Positions 17,419-29,700 are shown, counted from the first letter of the stretch. The stretch: DNA of 48,552 nucleotides from Mesorhizobium plurifarium (GCA_000824785.1 CCNB01000004.1:1-48552), one strand, 5' to 3'. The notes: generated by a model from the sequence alone, not told the origin. Numbers and translations are program-made.

Positions 17419-17931
17419 TCAGCCGAGCCACCATTCGCGGCCCGACGGCAGCCGCTCGATGCCGGACGTGTCGACGGCTCCGAGCCGTTCCGACACGCTC
17501 CTGCCGCCAACCGAAAGCGCGGGCGCGATCTCGGCCAGCGGCGCCAGCACGAAGGCGCGTTCCAGCATGCGCGGGTGCGGCACTTCGAGCCCGGTCTCGT
17601 GAATCACCCGGTCGCCGAACACCAATATGTCGATGTCGATCAGGCGCGGCCCCCAGCGCTCCTCGCGCACGCGCTTCAGCCGCTTCTCGACGTCGAGGCA
17701 AAGGTCGAGCAACGCGCGTGGCGAAAGCGCCGTCTCGATCGCGGCGGCGGCGTTGAGGAAATCGGGCTGGTCGAGCTTGCCCCAGGGCGGCGTGCGGTAA
17801 AGCGAGGAGACGGCGGTGACGCGCGTCGCGTCGTCGCCGTCCAGCATGCGCAATGCCGCGCCCATGGACTTCGCCGGGTCGCCGAGATTGCCGCCCAGGC
17901 TGAGGTAGACGGCGCTATTCCGGCCAGACAA
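17419..17931 (-). CDS. folK: 6-hydroxymethyl-7,8-dihydropterin pyrophosphokinase
   Basis: A 170-residue HPPK, which transfers pyrophosphate from ATP to hydroxymethyl-dihydropterin in folate synthesis. Signature elements are YLSLGGNLGDP at the N-terminus, SSLYRTPPWG, DFLNAAAAIET and the signature loop RWGPRLIDIDILVFGD, with metal-binding DIDI. The product PHPRMLERAFVLAPLAEIAP is also typical. The start overlaps the end of folB by 17 bases, so the two are translationally coupled. It is the last gene of folP-folB-folK. Confidence 0.95.
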   Translation of the reverse strand: MSGRNSAVYLSLGGNLGDPAKSMGAALRMLDGDDATRVTAVSSLYRTPPWGKLDQPDFLNAAAAIETALSPRALLDLCLDVEKRLKRVREERWGPRLIDIDILVFGDRVIHETGLEVPHPRMLERAFVLAPLAEIAPALSVGGRSVSERLGAVDTSGIERLPSGREWWLG

Positions 17932-18274
17932 CGCTCACCTCGACATGATCGAGCACGCCCGGCACCGGGGCGTTCGGCTTGCGTACGGTGATCGCGGCTT
18001 TCCTGATCTGCGAGAACCGCGCCGTCAGCGCTTTCGCGACCTCCAGCGCCAGCGCCTCGATCAGGAAGCGGCGATGTCCGGTCACGATCTCCTCGATGAC
18101 CGAGAAGGCGACGCCGTAATTGACGGTATCCTCGATGGAATCCTCCGTCAGCGGCCGGCTGGGCTCGACCGTCAGCTCGGCATCGACGTAGAAACGCTGG
18201 CCAAGCGTCTCCTCCTCGTCAAGCACGCCGTGGCGGGCGAAGAAGGCGCAGTTCTTCATGCGGATGACGTACAT
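17915..18274 (-). CDS. folB: Dihydroneopterin aldolase
   Basis: A 119-residue DHNA that cleaves dihydroneopterin to hydroxymethyl-dihydropterin and glycolaldehyde. Typical features are CAFFARHGVLDEEETLGQRFYVDAEL at the N-terminus, the NYGVAFSVIEEIVTG segment and the C-terminal catalytic lysine region AAITVRKPNAPVPG. It makes the substrate of FolK, encoded next. Only two bases separate it from folP. Confidence 0.95.
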   Translation of the reverse strand: MYVIRMKNCAFFARHGVLDEEETLGQRFYVDAELTVEPSRPLTEDSIEDTVNYGVAFSVIEEIVTGHRRFLIEALALEVAKALTARFSQIRKAAITVRKPNAPVPGVLDHVEVSVVWPE

Positions 18275-18276
18275 GA

Positions 18277-19131
18277 TCAGTGTCCGGGAGGAAGCTCGGT
18301 TTCGCGGGCAAGCATAGCATCGGTCACCGCCAGCGCGTCCACGTTGATTGCGACATCGTGGACGCGAAACAGGTCGGCTCCTTTCAAGCGCAGGATGACG
18401 CTGGTGGCCGCCGTGCCGGCCGCCCGATCGCCGGCCTCGCGCCCCGTCGCGCTGCCGATGAAGCGCTTGCGCGAGGTCCCCGCCATCAGCGGATAGCCGA
18501 GCGCCTGAAGCTCGGAAAACCGCGCCATCAGGTCGAGGTTTTCCTCCGCCGTCTCCTTGGCGAAGCCGAAGCCGGCGTCGAGCACGATCTGGCTATCGGC
18601 GACCTTGCCGGCGCGCGCGATCTCCAGCGATCTGCGCAGGAACAGGAACTGGTCCTCGATCACGTCTGGCAGCTTCTGCCGTTCGCGCCCGGTATGCATG
18701 ATGACGAGCCCGGCGCCGGTCTCGGCGGCGACGCGCGCGATGCCGGGCTCGCGCTGCAGCCCCCAGACGTCGTTGACGATATGGGCCCCGGCCGCGACCG
18801 CACGCCGCGCCGTGTCCTCGCGGTAGGTATCGACCGAGATCAGCGCCTGGCCGGAAGCCGCGAGCGCGGCGATGACCGGCAGCACGCGGCCCTGCTCTTC
18901 TTCAGCGGTGATCGGAGCAAAACCAGGTCGGGTCGATTCCCCGCCGACATCGATGACGGCGGCGCCCTCTTTCACCATGCGGCGCGCCTGCTCCAGCGCC
19001 TTCTCGGGCGCGATGAACAGGCCGCCGTCGGAAAAACTGTCCGGGGTCACGTTGAGGATGCCGACGACGACGGCCTTCGGACCGAGGTCGAGATAGCGTC
19101 CATGCGCCAGCTGCCATCGCCTTGTCGTCAT
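18277..19131 (-). CDS. folP: Dihydropteroate synthase
   Basis: A 284-residue DHPS that joins hydroxymethyl-dihydropterin pyrophosphate to p-aminobenzoate. It is the target of sulfonamides. Both signatures are present: GILNVTPDSFSDGG and DVGGESTRPG. The catalytic SVDTYR, NDVWG, GTSRKRFIG and RVHDV segments follow in order. The usual DPGFGFGK loop reads DAGFGFAK. It is the first gene of the folate cluster. The upstream gap of about 85 bases to the divergent DUF922 gene must contain the promoters of both. Confidence 0.95.
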   Translation of the reverse strand: MTTRRWQLAHGRYLDLGPKAVVVGILNVTPDSFSDGGLFIAPEKALEQARRMVKEGAAVIDVGGESTRPGFAPITAEEEQGRVLPVIAALAASGQALISVDTYREDTARRAVAAGAHIVNDVWGLQREPGIARVAAETGAGLVIMHTGRERQKLPDVIEDQFLFLRRSLEIARAGKVADSQIVLDAGFGFAKETAEENLDLMARFSELQALGYPLMAGTSRKRFIGSATGREAGDRAAGTAATSVILRLKGADLFRVHDVAINVDALAVTDAMLARETELPPGH

Positions 19132-19215
19132 TGTCCATCAACCATGCGTGATCCGCGCGAAATCAATTCCGTTGCGCTGGCGACGGCCCTAAAGCAAGGT
19201 GCGTGAAGAGGCAAT

Positions 19216-19836
19216 ATGATGAACCGATCCCTGCTCTGCGCCCTGATGCTCGCATTGACCGCCATGCCGGCGGGCGCGGCCAATCTGGTGAAGACCTATA
19301 GCTATTTCAGCGTCGGCGGCCGCACGCTCGACGATATCCAGAACCAACTGTCGAGAAACGGCCCCGAAGTGAAGAGCACCGGCTCGCGGCATCCCGGCGC
19401 CACGCAGATGGCCTTCACCACCCGCATCAGCTACGCGCAGAGCGCGGAATCCTGCCGCATCGCCGACGCGGCCGTCACCGTGAAGGTCAAGGTGATCCTC
19501 CCCGAATGGCGGCGCCCGCGCAAAGCCGATCCCGACGTCAGGCTGTTCTGGGACACGCTGTCGGCCGACATCAAGCGGCATGAGGAGCGCCATGTCGAGA
19601 TCGCCAAGAACCATGCTCGCCTGCTCGAGGATGCGCTGAAATCCATCCCTGCGCAAAAGACATGCGAGGAGGCAAAGGCCAAGGCCGCGGCGGTCCAGGC
19701 AGCCGAGCTCGCCAGGCACGATCAGGACCAGGTGCGCTTCGACCGCGTCGAAAGCGTCAATTTCGAAAACCGCATCCTCCGACTGATGCGTTACCGGATG
19801 GAGCGCGTCGAAGCCGGGCAACTGCCGCCGCCTTGA
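19216..19836 (+). CDS. DUF922 predicted zinc-dependent protease, secreted
   Basis: A 206-residue protein with a signal peptide (MMNRSLLCALMLALTAMPAGAA) and an HEERH motif at residues 122-126 within DIKRHEERHVEIAKNHA, the predicted zinc site of DUF922 proteins. The preceding WRRPRKADPDVRLFWDTL segment is typical of the family. It is likely periplasmic. No activity has been firmly assigned to the family, so the protease call is a prediction from the HExxH-like helix. Two adjacent ATGs (19216, 19219) are possible starts. GAGG lies upstream. Confidence 0.85.
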   Translation: MMNRSLLCALMLALTAMPAGAANLVKTYSYFSVGGRTLDDIQNQLSRNGPEVKSTGSRHPGATQMAFTTRISYAQSAESCRIADAAVTVKVKVILPEWRRPRKADPDVRLFWDTLSADIKRHEERHVEIAKNHARLLEDALKSIPAQKTCEEAKAKAAAVQAAELARHDQDQVRFDRVESVNFENRILRLMRYRMERVEAGQLPPP

Positions 19837-19898
19837 GCTGAGGCAAGCCGCATCCGAGGCCAATTTCGCCCAAGCATGGTGCCAGACCGGGAAAACTT

Positions 19899-19958
19899 TC
19901 GAAGGGCGGTCGAAATCGGCCTATATCGAACGACATATACCGGGGTCGAACACTCGAA
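19899..19958. promoter_or_regulatory. Cluster of five TCGAA sites upstream of the MFS exporter gene
   Basis: TCGAA begins at 19899, 19910, 19926, 19946 and 19954, around a -10-like CTATAT at 19921-19926. The 205-base gap has no other obvious structure. Repeated short sites around a -10 suggest an operator, but no regulator gene is adjacent. Confidence 0.3.
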
Positions 19959-20041
19959 CCGCCATCCACGATGAGAAATGAAGGCGCGGCCGGCCGGAGC
20001 CGTTTTGGCGCACTGAGCATCAGCCTTTGAAAGAATGACGC

Positions 20042-21526
20042 ATGGACCAGACCGTCGAGAAACAGGCGATGGCGCCGAAAGCCACGCCGATGATGAGCGA
20101 GAGCGAGAAGAATACCATCATCGCCGGCGTGCTGTTGTCGATGCTTTTGGCGGCGCTTGACCAGACCATCGTTGCCCCCGCCCTGCCGACGATCGCGCGC
20201 GCGCTCGGCCATGCCGAGTATCTGCCGTGGATCGTCACCGGCTATCTTCTGACCGCGACGGCGGTGGCGCCGCTCTACGGCAAGATCTCCGATGTCTATG
20301 GACGCCGGCCGGTCATCCACGCGGGCATCCTCATCTTCCTGCTCGGGTCGCTGGTCAGCGCGCTCGCGCCCAACATGCTGGTGCTGGTCATCGGCCGCGC
20401 CATCCAGGGCGCCGGCGGCGGCGGTCTCTTCGCGCTGGCCCAGACGGTCATCGGCGATCTCGTGCCGCCGCGCGAGCGCGCCCGCTACGCGGCCTGGATC
20501 TCCGGCACCTGGGCGGTGGCCAGCGTCGCCGGTCCGCTGCTCGGCGGCGTGTTTGCCGAACATCTGCACTGGTCGTTGATCTTCTGGATCAACCTGCCGA
20601 TCGGCTTCCTGGCCATGGCCATCGTCAACAACCCGCTGAAGAAGCTGCCGATCGCGGCCAAGCATCACCGCATCGACGGTTTGGGGGCGGTGCTCCTGGT
20701 CATCGCCACGGCGCTGCTGCTTCTGGCGCTCAGTTGGGGCGGCAGCACCTATCCCTGGTTCTCAGGCGAGATTCTCGGGCTTGTGGCCTGCTCGGCCGTG
20801 TTCTGGTTCTTCTTCGCGCTGAGGCTGCTGAGAGCGGCCGAGCCTTTGGTCTCGCTCGAAGTGTTGGGCAACCCGATCGTGCTCGCCGGCACGCTGTCGA
20901 TGTTCCTGCTGCAGGCCGCCAACATCGGCGCGTCGGTCTACCTGCCAGTCTATCTGCAATCGGTCGTCGGGCTTTCGGTGAGCGAATCCGGCACGGCGAT
21001 GCTCGGCCTCTTGCTCGGCACAGTCGCCGGCGCCGCCTTCAGCGGCCGCATGATCCCGCGCTTCGTCCACTACAAGCGCATCGCCATGATCGGCCTCGGC
21101 CTGGCGATCGTCTGCATAGGCCTGCTCAGTGCCATTGCGGGACACGCCTCGCTGCTCGAAGTCGAAATCCTGACCACGCTGATCGGCGTGGGCAGCGGCA
21201 CGACCTTCCCGGTCGCCACTGTCTCGGTCCAGAATGCGGTCGACCGCGCGCATCTCGGCGTCGCGACGGGCGTGCTGACCTTCCTGCGCACGCTGGGTGG
21301 GGCGCTGGGCGTCGCCATGCTCGGCGCCGTTGCGCTGGGTTTTGGCCTGCCCTTGGCCGCCGAAGGCTCGCAGACGCACATCCAGCTGACATCGGCAATG
21401 CCGTTCGTGATGATCTTCCTCACCGCCGGTATCACGCTCGTGCTGGCGCTGATCACGCTGGCCGTGATGCCTGAAAAGGAACTGCGCGGCCACGACGAGA
21501 ACGCGGCGCCCGTCCTGGCGGAATAA
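20042..21526 (+). CDS. MFS drug exporter, DHA2 (14-TMS) type
   Basis: A 494-residue transporter with about 14 membrane helices. It has MFS motif A (GKISDVYGRRP), motif C of drug/proton antiporters (GTWAVASVAGPLLGG) and the DHA2 opening LDQTIVAPALPTIARALG, whose early Asp is conserved. It should export hydrophobic or cationic compounds using the proton gradient. Substrate is unknown. The start at 20042 is an ATG after GAAAGAATGACGC, a weak binding site; the ATG codons 10 and 17 residues in are alternatives. It is convergent with the reductase gene, four bases apart. Confidence 0.92.
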   Translation: MDQTVEKQAMAPKATPMMSESEKNTIIAGVLLSMLLAALDQTIVAPALPTIARALGHAEYLPWIVTGYLLTATAVAPLYGKISDVYGRRPVIHAGILIFLLGSLVSALAPNMLVLVIGRAIQGAGGGGLFALAQTVIGDLVPPRERARYAAWISGTWAVASVAGPLLGGVFAEHLHWSLIFWINLPIGFLAMAIVNNPLKKLPIAAKHHRIDGLGAVLLVIATALLLLALSWGGSTYPWFSGEILGLVACSAVFWFFFALRLLRAAEPLVSLEVLGNPIVLAGTLSMFLLQAANIGASVYLPVYLQSVVGLSVSESGTAMLGLLLGTVAGAAFSGRMIPRFVHYKRIAMIGLGLAIVCIGLLSAIAGHASLLEVEILTTLIGVGSGTTFPVATVSVQNAVDRAHLGVATGVLTFLRTLGGALGVAMLGAVALGFGLPLAAEGSQTHIQLTSAMPFVMIFLTAGITLVLALITLAVMPEKELRGHDENAAPVLAE

Positions 21527-21530
21527 TTCT

Positions 21531-22974
<1,444 letters not shown>

Positions 22975-23073
22975 TAAGTCACCTGAGGAGTCGCAGCCGA
23001 GATAATCACTCCGCCGGACAAGTCAACTGCGGCGCGAAAGCGCCACGAAATGACGTTTTTCAAAAAGTTAATG

Positions 23074-23442
23074 CTAGCGGCTGATGCCGGCGATGAAATC
23101 CCGCACTTCCTCGATCAGCGTGCCGAGCCGCTTGAGCGCGCGGACATCTTCCGGCTGCTTTTCGATGATCGCCGCGCATTCGGCCACCGCAAAGGCGCCG
23201 ATGCCGCGCGCCGAGCCCTTCAAGCCATGCGCCAGAAGCACCCGCTGCCGCATGTCGGCGTCGGCGATCTGGTCGCGGACGCTGAGCGACTGATGGACGA
23301 ACAGCGCCAGCACCTCCCGTTCGAGGTCGCGGTCGCCCATTGTCTGACGCGCCAGATGACCGAGATCCACAGGTCGGGCTCCGACGGTTCCGGAGGCATC
23401 TCCCCCCGGCATGGAAAACGCAATACCGGTTTCGCCACGCAT
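23074..23442 (-). CDS. Hpt domain phosphotransfer protein
   Basis: A 122-residue stand-alone histidine phosphotransfer domain. The phospho-accepting histidine is H72 in AHGLKGSARGIGA, the standard HxxKGxA motif on the second helix of a four-helix bundle. It would relay phosphate between a hybrid kinase and a response regulator; neither is encoded nearby. I chose the ATG at 23442 with GGAG 11 bases upstream. The frame is open to a TTG at 23505, but the added residues are not typical. Confidence 0.85.
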   Translation of the reverse strand: MRGETGIAFSMPGGDASGTVGARPVDLGHLARQTMGDRDLEREVLALFVHQSLSVRDQIADADMRQRVLLAHGLKGSARGIGAFAVAECAAIIEKQPEDVRALKRLGTLIEEVRDFIAGISR

Positions 23443-23743
23443 ACGCACTGCAACTCCATCAAGCGGGCAGACGGGCCCGAGAAAATAGGCGACTCCGGTC
23501 GCCAAGGGGTTAACGATTGCAGGGGAAAAATGTTGTCACGGAGGCGGCCGGATCACGCTTCCGTTAACCTTATATTTAAAGTTTTACGTATCGCCGGGAA
23601 TGCATGTTTTCTTTACCCCTGTGTGTCATTACGATACGAAGGTCCATTTTTCAGCCTCCTGCTCGGGATAGACAAGCCAGAATCGGGCCAGAATCAGGCC
23701 AAAATCATAAGTCCCGCGGCAGCTAGTACAGGGTAGCGAAGGC
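23443..23743. other. Intergenic promoter region upstream of the growth-pole-ring gene
   Basis: About 300 bases between the divergent Hpt and giant coiled-coil genes, more AT-rich than its surroundings. It contains TTAACCTTATATTTAA (23564-23579), which looks like a promoter or a near-match to the alphaproteobacterial CtrA site, and a second TTAACG near 23508. A short direct repeat, CCAGAATC/GGCCAGAATC/GGCCAAAATC, lies at 23680-23708. I see no gene or RNA in it. Confidence 0.5.
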
Positions 23744-26700
23744 ATGGCTAAGAAACCAACGACGACCAAGTCTCTCGACAGCGACGTAGCCGCGGAACTG
23801 GAAAAGGCGCTCGACCTTGACCTTGCCGGCGACGAAGGCGGCCTCGATATGGCGGCGTCGATGGAGGACCTCGAAGCGCAGATCTCGGCGGCAGCCGACG
23901 AGCTGGCGCGCGAGGGCCGCAGCCAGAGGGCGGAGCCGGCAAACAACCCCCAGCCTGCTAGCCCCCAGACTGCCAAGGCCCCCGCGCCCAAGCCGGCCGA
24001 ACTGCGCCCGGTCGAGCCGCGCAACGGGCAGCCGGCCGGCTTCACCCCTCCCGCCGGCTTCACGCCCGCCAATGACGACCGCCAGAAGGACTACAAGACG
24101 CTGCTGCACAGCCTCAACCGGCGTGCGTCGAGCACCGTCTACTGGGTGATCGCCTTTATCTCGCTGGCCTGGATCGCCGGCGCCGGCGGCCTGGCCAACC
24201 TTCTGTTCGGCCCCGACATCTGGAAGATCCGCACCTTCGACCAGTTCTTCGCCCGCCCCGAGCTGATCGGCCTGGCGGTTGCCGCGATCGTTCCGGTCAT
24301 CCTGTTCTGGGCGTTCGCCGCCATGATTCGGCGCGCGCAGGAAATGCGCATCGCCGCGCAATCCATGACCGAGGTCGCCTTCCGCCTGGCGGAGCCGGAA
24401 AACCTCGCCCAGGACCGCGTCATGATGATCGGCCAGGCCGTTCGCCGCGAGGTGGCGGCGATGGGCGAAGGCATCGAGCGGACGCTCGCCCGCGCCGTGG
24501 AGCTCGAAACGCTCGTCCACGGCGAAGTCAGCCAGCTCGAACGCTCCTATTCCGAGAACGAGGCTCGCATCCGTTCGCTGGTCGACGGTCTGGGCAGCGA
24601 GCGCGAGGCGGTCGTCACGCATGCCGAGCGCGTGCGCGCCTCGATTGCCAGCGCTCACGAGACGCTGCGCGACGAGATCGGCTCGGCCAGCGACATCATC
24701 CGCGACTCGATCCTCAACGCCTCGACCAAGCTGTCGATGACGATCAACAATTCCGGCGACACGCTGATCGATCGCATCAATGAGAGCTCGACGTCGATCT
24801 TCGATTCCGTCGAATCGCGCCTGGACAGCATCACCGACCGTCTTTCGACCTCCGGCGAAGCCTTCGCCAGCCTGCTCGATACCCGCATCGCCAAGCTGAC
24901 CGACACCACGGACGGCCTGACCCGCTCGCTGACCGACCTGCTCGACGACCGCACCAATGGCATGGTCTCGCTGCTCGGCGGCGCGGCGCGCACGCTGAAT
25001 TCGGAATTCGAAGCGAGCCTCAGCGGCATCGAGCGCACGCTGGCCGAACGCGGTCAGGCGCTGATCAGCGAATTCCAGACCCGCGCCGAGGCGCTCGACA
25101 CCGGCACGCAGAAGCTCAACGCCGCCCTCGAAGCGCGCGCCCGTCAGATCAACGAGACGATGGTGGAGCGCGCGAAGGAGATCGCCCACGCCTTTGCCGA
25201 GAGCAAGGACACGCTGTCGGCGATGATCGATCAGGGCAAGACCCAGATCGGCGCCGATATGGCCGATATCATCTCGTCGACCTCCTCCATGCTCGAAGCC
25301 CGCGCCACCGACTTTGCCGGCCGCATGGAAGCGGCCCGGCATGTGGTGTCGCGTTCCTTCGATTCCGACATCCAGCGGCTGGCCGATGCCCGTGTCGGCA
25401 TCGAGGAAGCCGTCGAAAACCACAGCCGCGCGCTTTCCGAGAGCCGCGAACGCATGGCCGCCGCCATGCAGGAGGACCTGGCGAAATTCGCCGAAGGCCG
25501 CGCGGCGATCGATGCCGCCGTCACCAACCAGGTGCAGAAGCTGGCCGAAGGCCGCGGCCTGATCTCTCGAGCGCTGGAAGAAGACCTGCGCAAGGTGAAC
25601 GAATCGCGTGCCGCCATCGATGCATCGCTCGGCAGCCATCTGGAGCAGATCGAGGAAGGCCGTAACCGCCTGTCCCAGGCCTTGAACGAAGACTCCGGCA
25701 GACTCGTCCAAGCTCGTACGATGATTGACGAAATGGTCGCCGGTCATGTCGGGAAACTGGCTGAGGGCCGCAACATCCTGGCGCGCGCCCTGGAAGCCGA
25801 TCTCGGCAAGCTGCAGGACAGCCGCGCCTCGATCGACGGCCTCGTCGCCGGGCAGGTCGAGAAGATCGCCGAGGGCCGCGCCGTGCTCGCCAAGGCGCTC
25901 GAAACCGACATCATCGGCATCAGGAACCTGATCGAGACCCACTCGACCAAGCTCGCCGAGGACCGCGGCGAACTCAGCCGCGCGCTTGAAGGCGATCTGA
26001 GCGGCATTCGCGGCCTGATCGACAGCCACGCCGGCAAGCTCGCCGAGGACCGGAGCCTGCTGTCGCAGACGCTGGAAGCCGACCTTGCCAAGCTCGCCGA
26101 AAGCCGCGCCTCGATCGACGGACTGGTCGCCGGCCAGGTCGAGAAGCTCGCCGAAGGCCGCGACATCCTCAAGCGCGCGCTGGAAGCCGACCTCAACACC
26201 ATCAAGGGTGCCATTGCGGGACATTCGGACAAGGTGTTGGAGGATCGCGCCCAGCTGTCGAAGGCGCTCGAAGCCGACCTGCAGGCCGTCAGCGGCGCCA
26301 TCGCCGATCACCAGGACAGGCTCGCGCAGGATCGCTCGACCTTGTCGAAGGCCCTGCAGGATGACCTCCAGACTGTAAGCGGCGCCATCGCCGACCATCA
26401 GAACAGGCTCGTTCAGGACCGTTCAGTGCTGTCGAAGTCGCTCGAGGACGATCTCGCCAAGCTGGCGGAGAGCCGCTCCAGCATCGACGGGCTGGTCGCC
26501 GGCCAGGTCGAGAAGCTTGCCGAGGGCCGCGACATCCTCAAGCGCGCGCTGGAGGCCGACCTCAACACGATCCAAGGCGCGATCGTCGATCATTCGCAGA
26601 AGATCAGCGACCACCGCGCCGAGCTTTCGCGTGCGCTCGATGCCGACATGGCCAGCGCCAGCGGCCTCATGCAGACCCATGCCGACCAGCTGTCGCAGAA

Positions 26701-29700
26701 CCGCGCGACGCTGTCCAAGGCGCTGGAGGACGATCTCGCCAAACTTGCCGAGAGCCGCGCCGGCATCGACAGCCTGGTGTCCGGCCAGGTCGAGAAGCTC
26801 GCGGAAGGCCGCGACATCCTCAAGCGTGCGCTGGAGGCCGACCTTGCCAAGTTGGCCGAAAGCCGTGCCTCGATCGATGGCCTCGTCGCCGGCCAGGTCG
26901 AAAAGCTCGCCGAAGGCCGCGACATCCTCACGCGTGCCCTTGAAGCCGACCTTGCCAAGCTGGCCGAAAGCCGCGCCGGCATCGACGGGCTGGTCGCCGG
27001 GCAGGTCGAAAAGCTCGCCGAAGGCCGCGACGTGCTCAGCCGCGCCCTCGAGGCCGATCTCGCCAAGCTGGCCGAAAGCCGCTCCGGCATCGACGGCCTC
27101 GTCGCCGGGCAGGTGGAAAAGCTCGCCGAAGGCCGCGATATCCTCAGGCGCGCCCTTGAAGCCGACCTTCAGAAGCTGACCGAAAGCCGCTCCGAGATCG
27201 ACGACATCATCGCCGGCCATGTCGGCAAGCTGTCCGAAGGCCGCAACATGCTCGCCAAGGCCCTGGAGGACGATCTCGCCAAGCTCGGCGATGCGCGCAA
27301 GGACGTCGATCGTTCGGTTTCCGGGCATATCGACCAGATCGCCGCCAGGAGCAGCGACATCTCGGCGGCGATTGCCGCCGACGTCGAGAAGATCGAGCAG
27401 GCCTTCAGCCGGCAAACCGGTATCATCGAGGAGCGCGCCGGCACCATGGAGCGTGCGCTGTCGACCGGTGTCGACAATGTCCGCGGCGTGCTGGAAAAGA
27501 CCGCGGTGTTCGTGGCGGGCGCGCTGCGCGACAAGGTCATGGAAGTCACCAGCGCCCTGCATGAGCAGGCCGGTGCCGCTTTCAGCGACGCCGATCGCAA
27601 GATCGCCGAACGCGCTGAGCAGACCTCCGCTGCGCTGCTTGCCAGGGCCGAGGACATCGCCCAGGCCTTCGAGGCGGCCGACCGCCGTCTGCACGAGCGC
27701 GCCCAGGACACGTCCAACATGCTGATGGCGCGCGCCGACGATGCTTCGAACGCGCTCATGGCCCGCGCCGAAGAAACCGCCGACAAGCTGTCCACGCGCG
27801 CCAGCGAGATCGCCAACACCTTCGACACGGCCGACCAGAAGCTGGTTGCCCGTGCCGTCGAGACGGCCCAGTCGCTTGCCGCGCGTGCCGGCGACATCCT
27901 GCGCAACTTCGAGGGCGCCGACGAGCGGCTGTCGATGCGCATCACCGAATCGGCCGAAGCGCTGGCCGCCCGCGCCAGCGATCTCGGCCGCATCTTCGAC
28001 GCCGCGGACCAGCACCTGATCTCGCGCATTGCTGAAGGCTCGGAGGCATTGTCGTCACGGGCGTCCGAAATTGCCCGCATCTTCGACGATGCAGACAGCC
28101 GCCTGGTGTCGCGCATCGCCTCGAGCACCTCGACCATCGGCGAGCATGCCGACACCATCGTCGGCGCCTTCGCCGCCACCGAACAGCGTGTCGCCGACCG
28201 CGCCCGCCAGACCGGCCAGGAGCTTGCCGTGCATGCCCGCGAGATCGAGCAGGCGCTGGCCGGAGCCGACGAGCGGCTTGCCGCAAGTGCCGCGGCTGCC
28301 GCTTCCCGCGTCGAGGACCAGGTCGCGAGCGTGGAAAGCCGCCTCGCCCACACTGCCGAGACCATGGGCCAGAAGCTCAACGAGCAGGTCTCCAGCGCCG
28401 AAGCCCAGCTCATCTCGCGCGCCAACGTCATCGCCGAGACCTTCACGGCGGTCGGCCAGCATATCGGCCAGAGCACCAACGAGGCCGCCAAGACCATCGG
28501 CGCCAACACCCGCGAGCTCAACACCATGCTGGCGGCGCGTTCGGCCGAGATGGCGAAGATCCTCGACGAGACGGCCAAGCCGCTGGTCGAGCGTTTCGCC
28601 CAGGGCGGTTCCGAACTGCAGCGCAGCATGGAAGAGGTCACCGAAAGGGCGGCCGAGAAGCTACGCAGCGAGAATACGAACCTCGTCAACGCGCTGGCCA
28701 GCCGCACCGCCGAGACGCTTTCGGCCGTCGAAGGCGCTCGCTCCTCGCTTTCCGACAGCGTGGCCGATCTCATCGGCCGCATGACGACCTCCAGCGCGCA
28801 GCTCGGCCAGCTGATCGAGCAGGCTGCCGTCAATCTCGGCCAGGTCGAGGAGCGGCTCTCGGGCAGCACGCAGAGCTTCGCCACGACCACGGAGAAGGCC
28901 GCCCAGACCTTCGCCAGCTCGGCGCGTCTGGTCGATTCCAACACGACGCGGCTCACCGACCTGTCCTCGGCGACGCTGCGCGAGGTGGCCTCGATCGCGA
29001 CCAAGTTCGACGAGCACAGCCGGCTGCTCTCCAGCGCCTCGAACCTGCTCAGCTCCGCGCAGAGCAATCTCGAGCACACGCTGGAGCGTCAGTCCTCGCT
29101 GGAAGACCTTGCCGTCGGCCTGGTCAAGAAGTCGGAAGACCTCGAGAAAGTGATGCGTTCCTTCGAAAGCCTCGTCGGCCAGACGATGCAGACCGCGGAG
29201 GGGCGCACGATGGAGTCGGCGGAAAAGATCCGCACCGCCATCGCCGAGGTTGTCGATTCGGCGACGCGCCGCTTTGCCGACGCGACCGAGGAGATGCGCC
29301 GCACCGCGGGCTCCATCAAGAGCGAGCTGGATCTCACCCGCGCCGAGCTGAAGAAGGGCGTCATCGAGATGCCGGAAGAGGCCAAGGAATCGACCTCCGC
29401 CATTCGTCGCGCCGTCGCCGAGCAGATCAACGCGCTCAAGGAACTGTCGGATATCGTTGCGAAATCCGGCCGCAGCGGCTCAAGCGAACAGGGCGAGCCG
29501 CGCGGACCGCGCCCTGCTCCACAGGCGCCGGCCCGCGCCGCCGAGCCGCCGCTGCGCCGTCCGGCCCCGCAGCCGCAGCCGCAACCCACGGCGCGCGCTC
29601 CGCAGGCGCCGCTCGCCGAGACCACGTTGCGCGGCACGCTCGACCTGGAGCGTCCCGCCGAAGCGCCGCGCCGCGAGAACGGCAAGACGCCGCAGGGCGG

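Noticed and set aside
23723..26398. 891-residue open frame antisense to the growth-pole-ring gene, and other long antisense frames in the same gene
   Set aside because: High GC and the repeated codon pattern of the sense gene keep the antisense frame open. The sequence is a low-complexity shadow of the repeat and has no recognisable domain.
25352..27451. CRISPR-like or satellite repeat
   Set aside because: The units are 108 and 87 bases, contiguous, in frame and encode a coiled coil, with no spacers.
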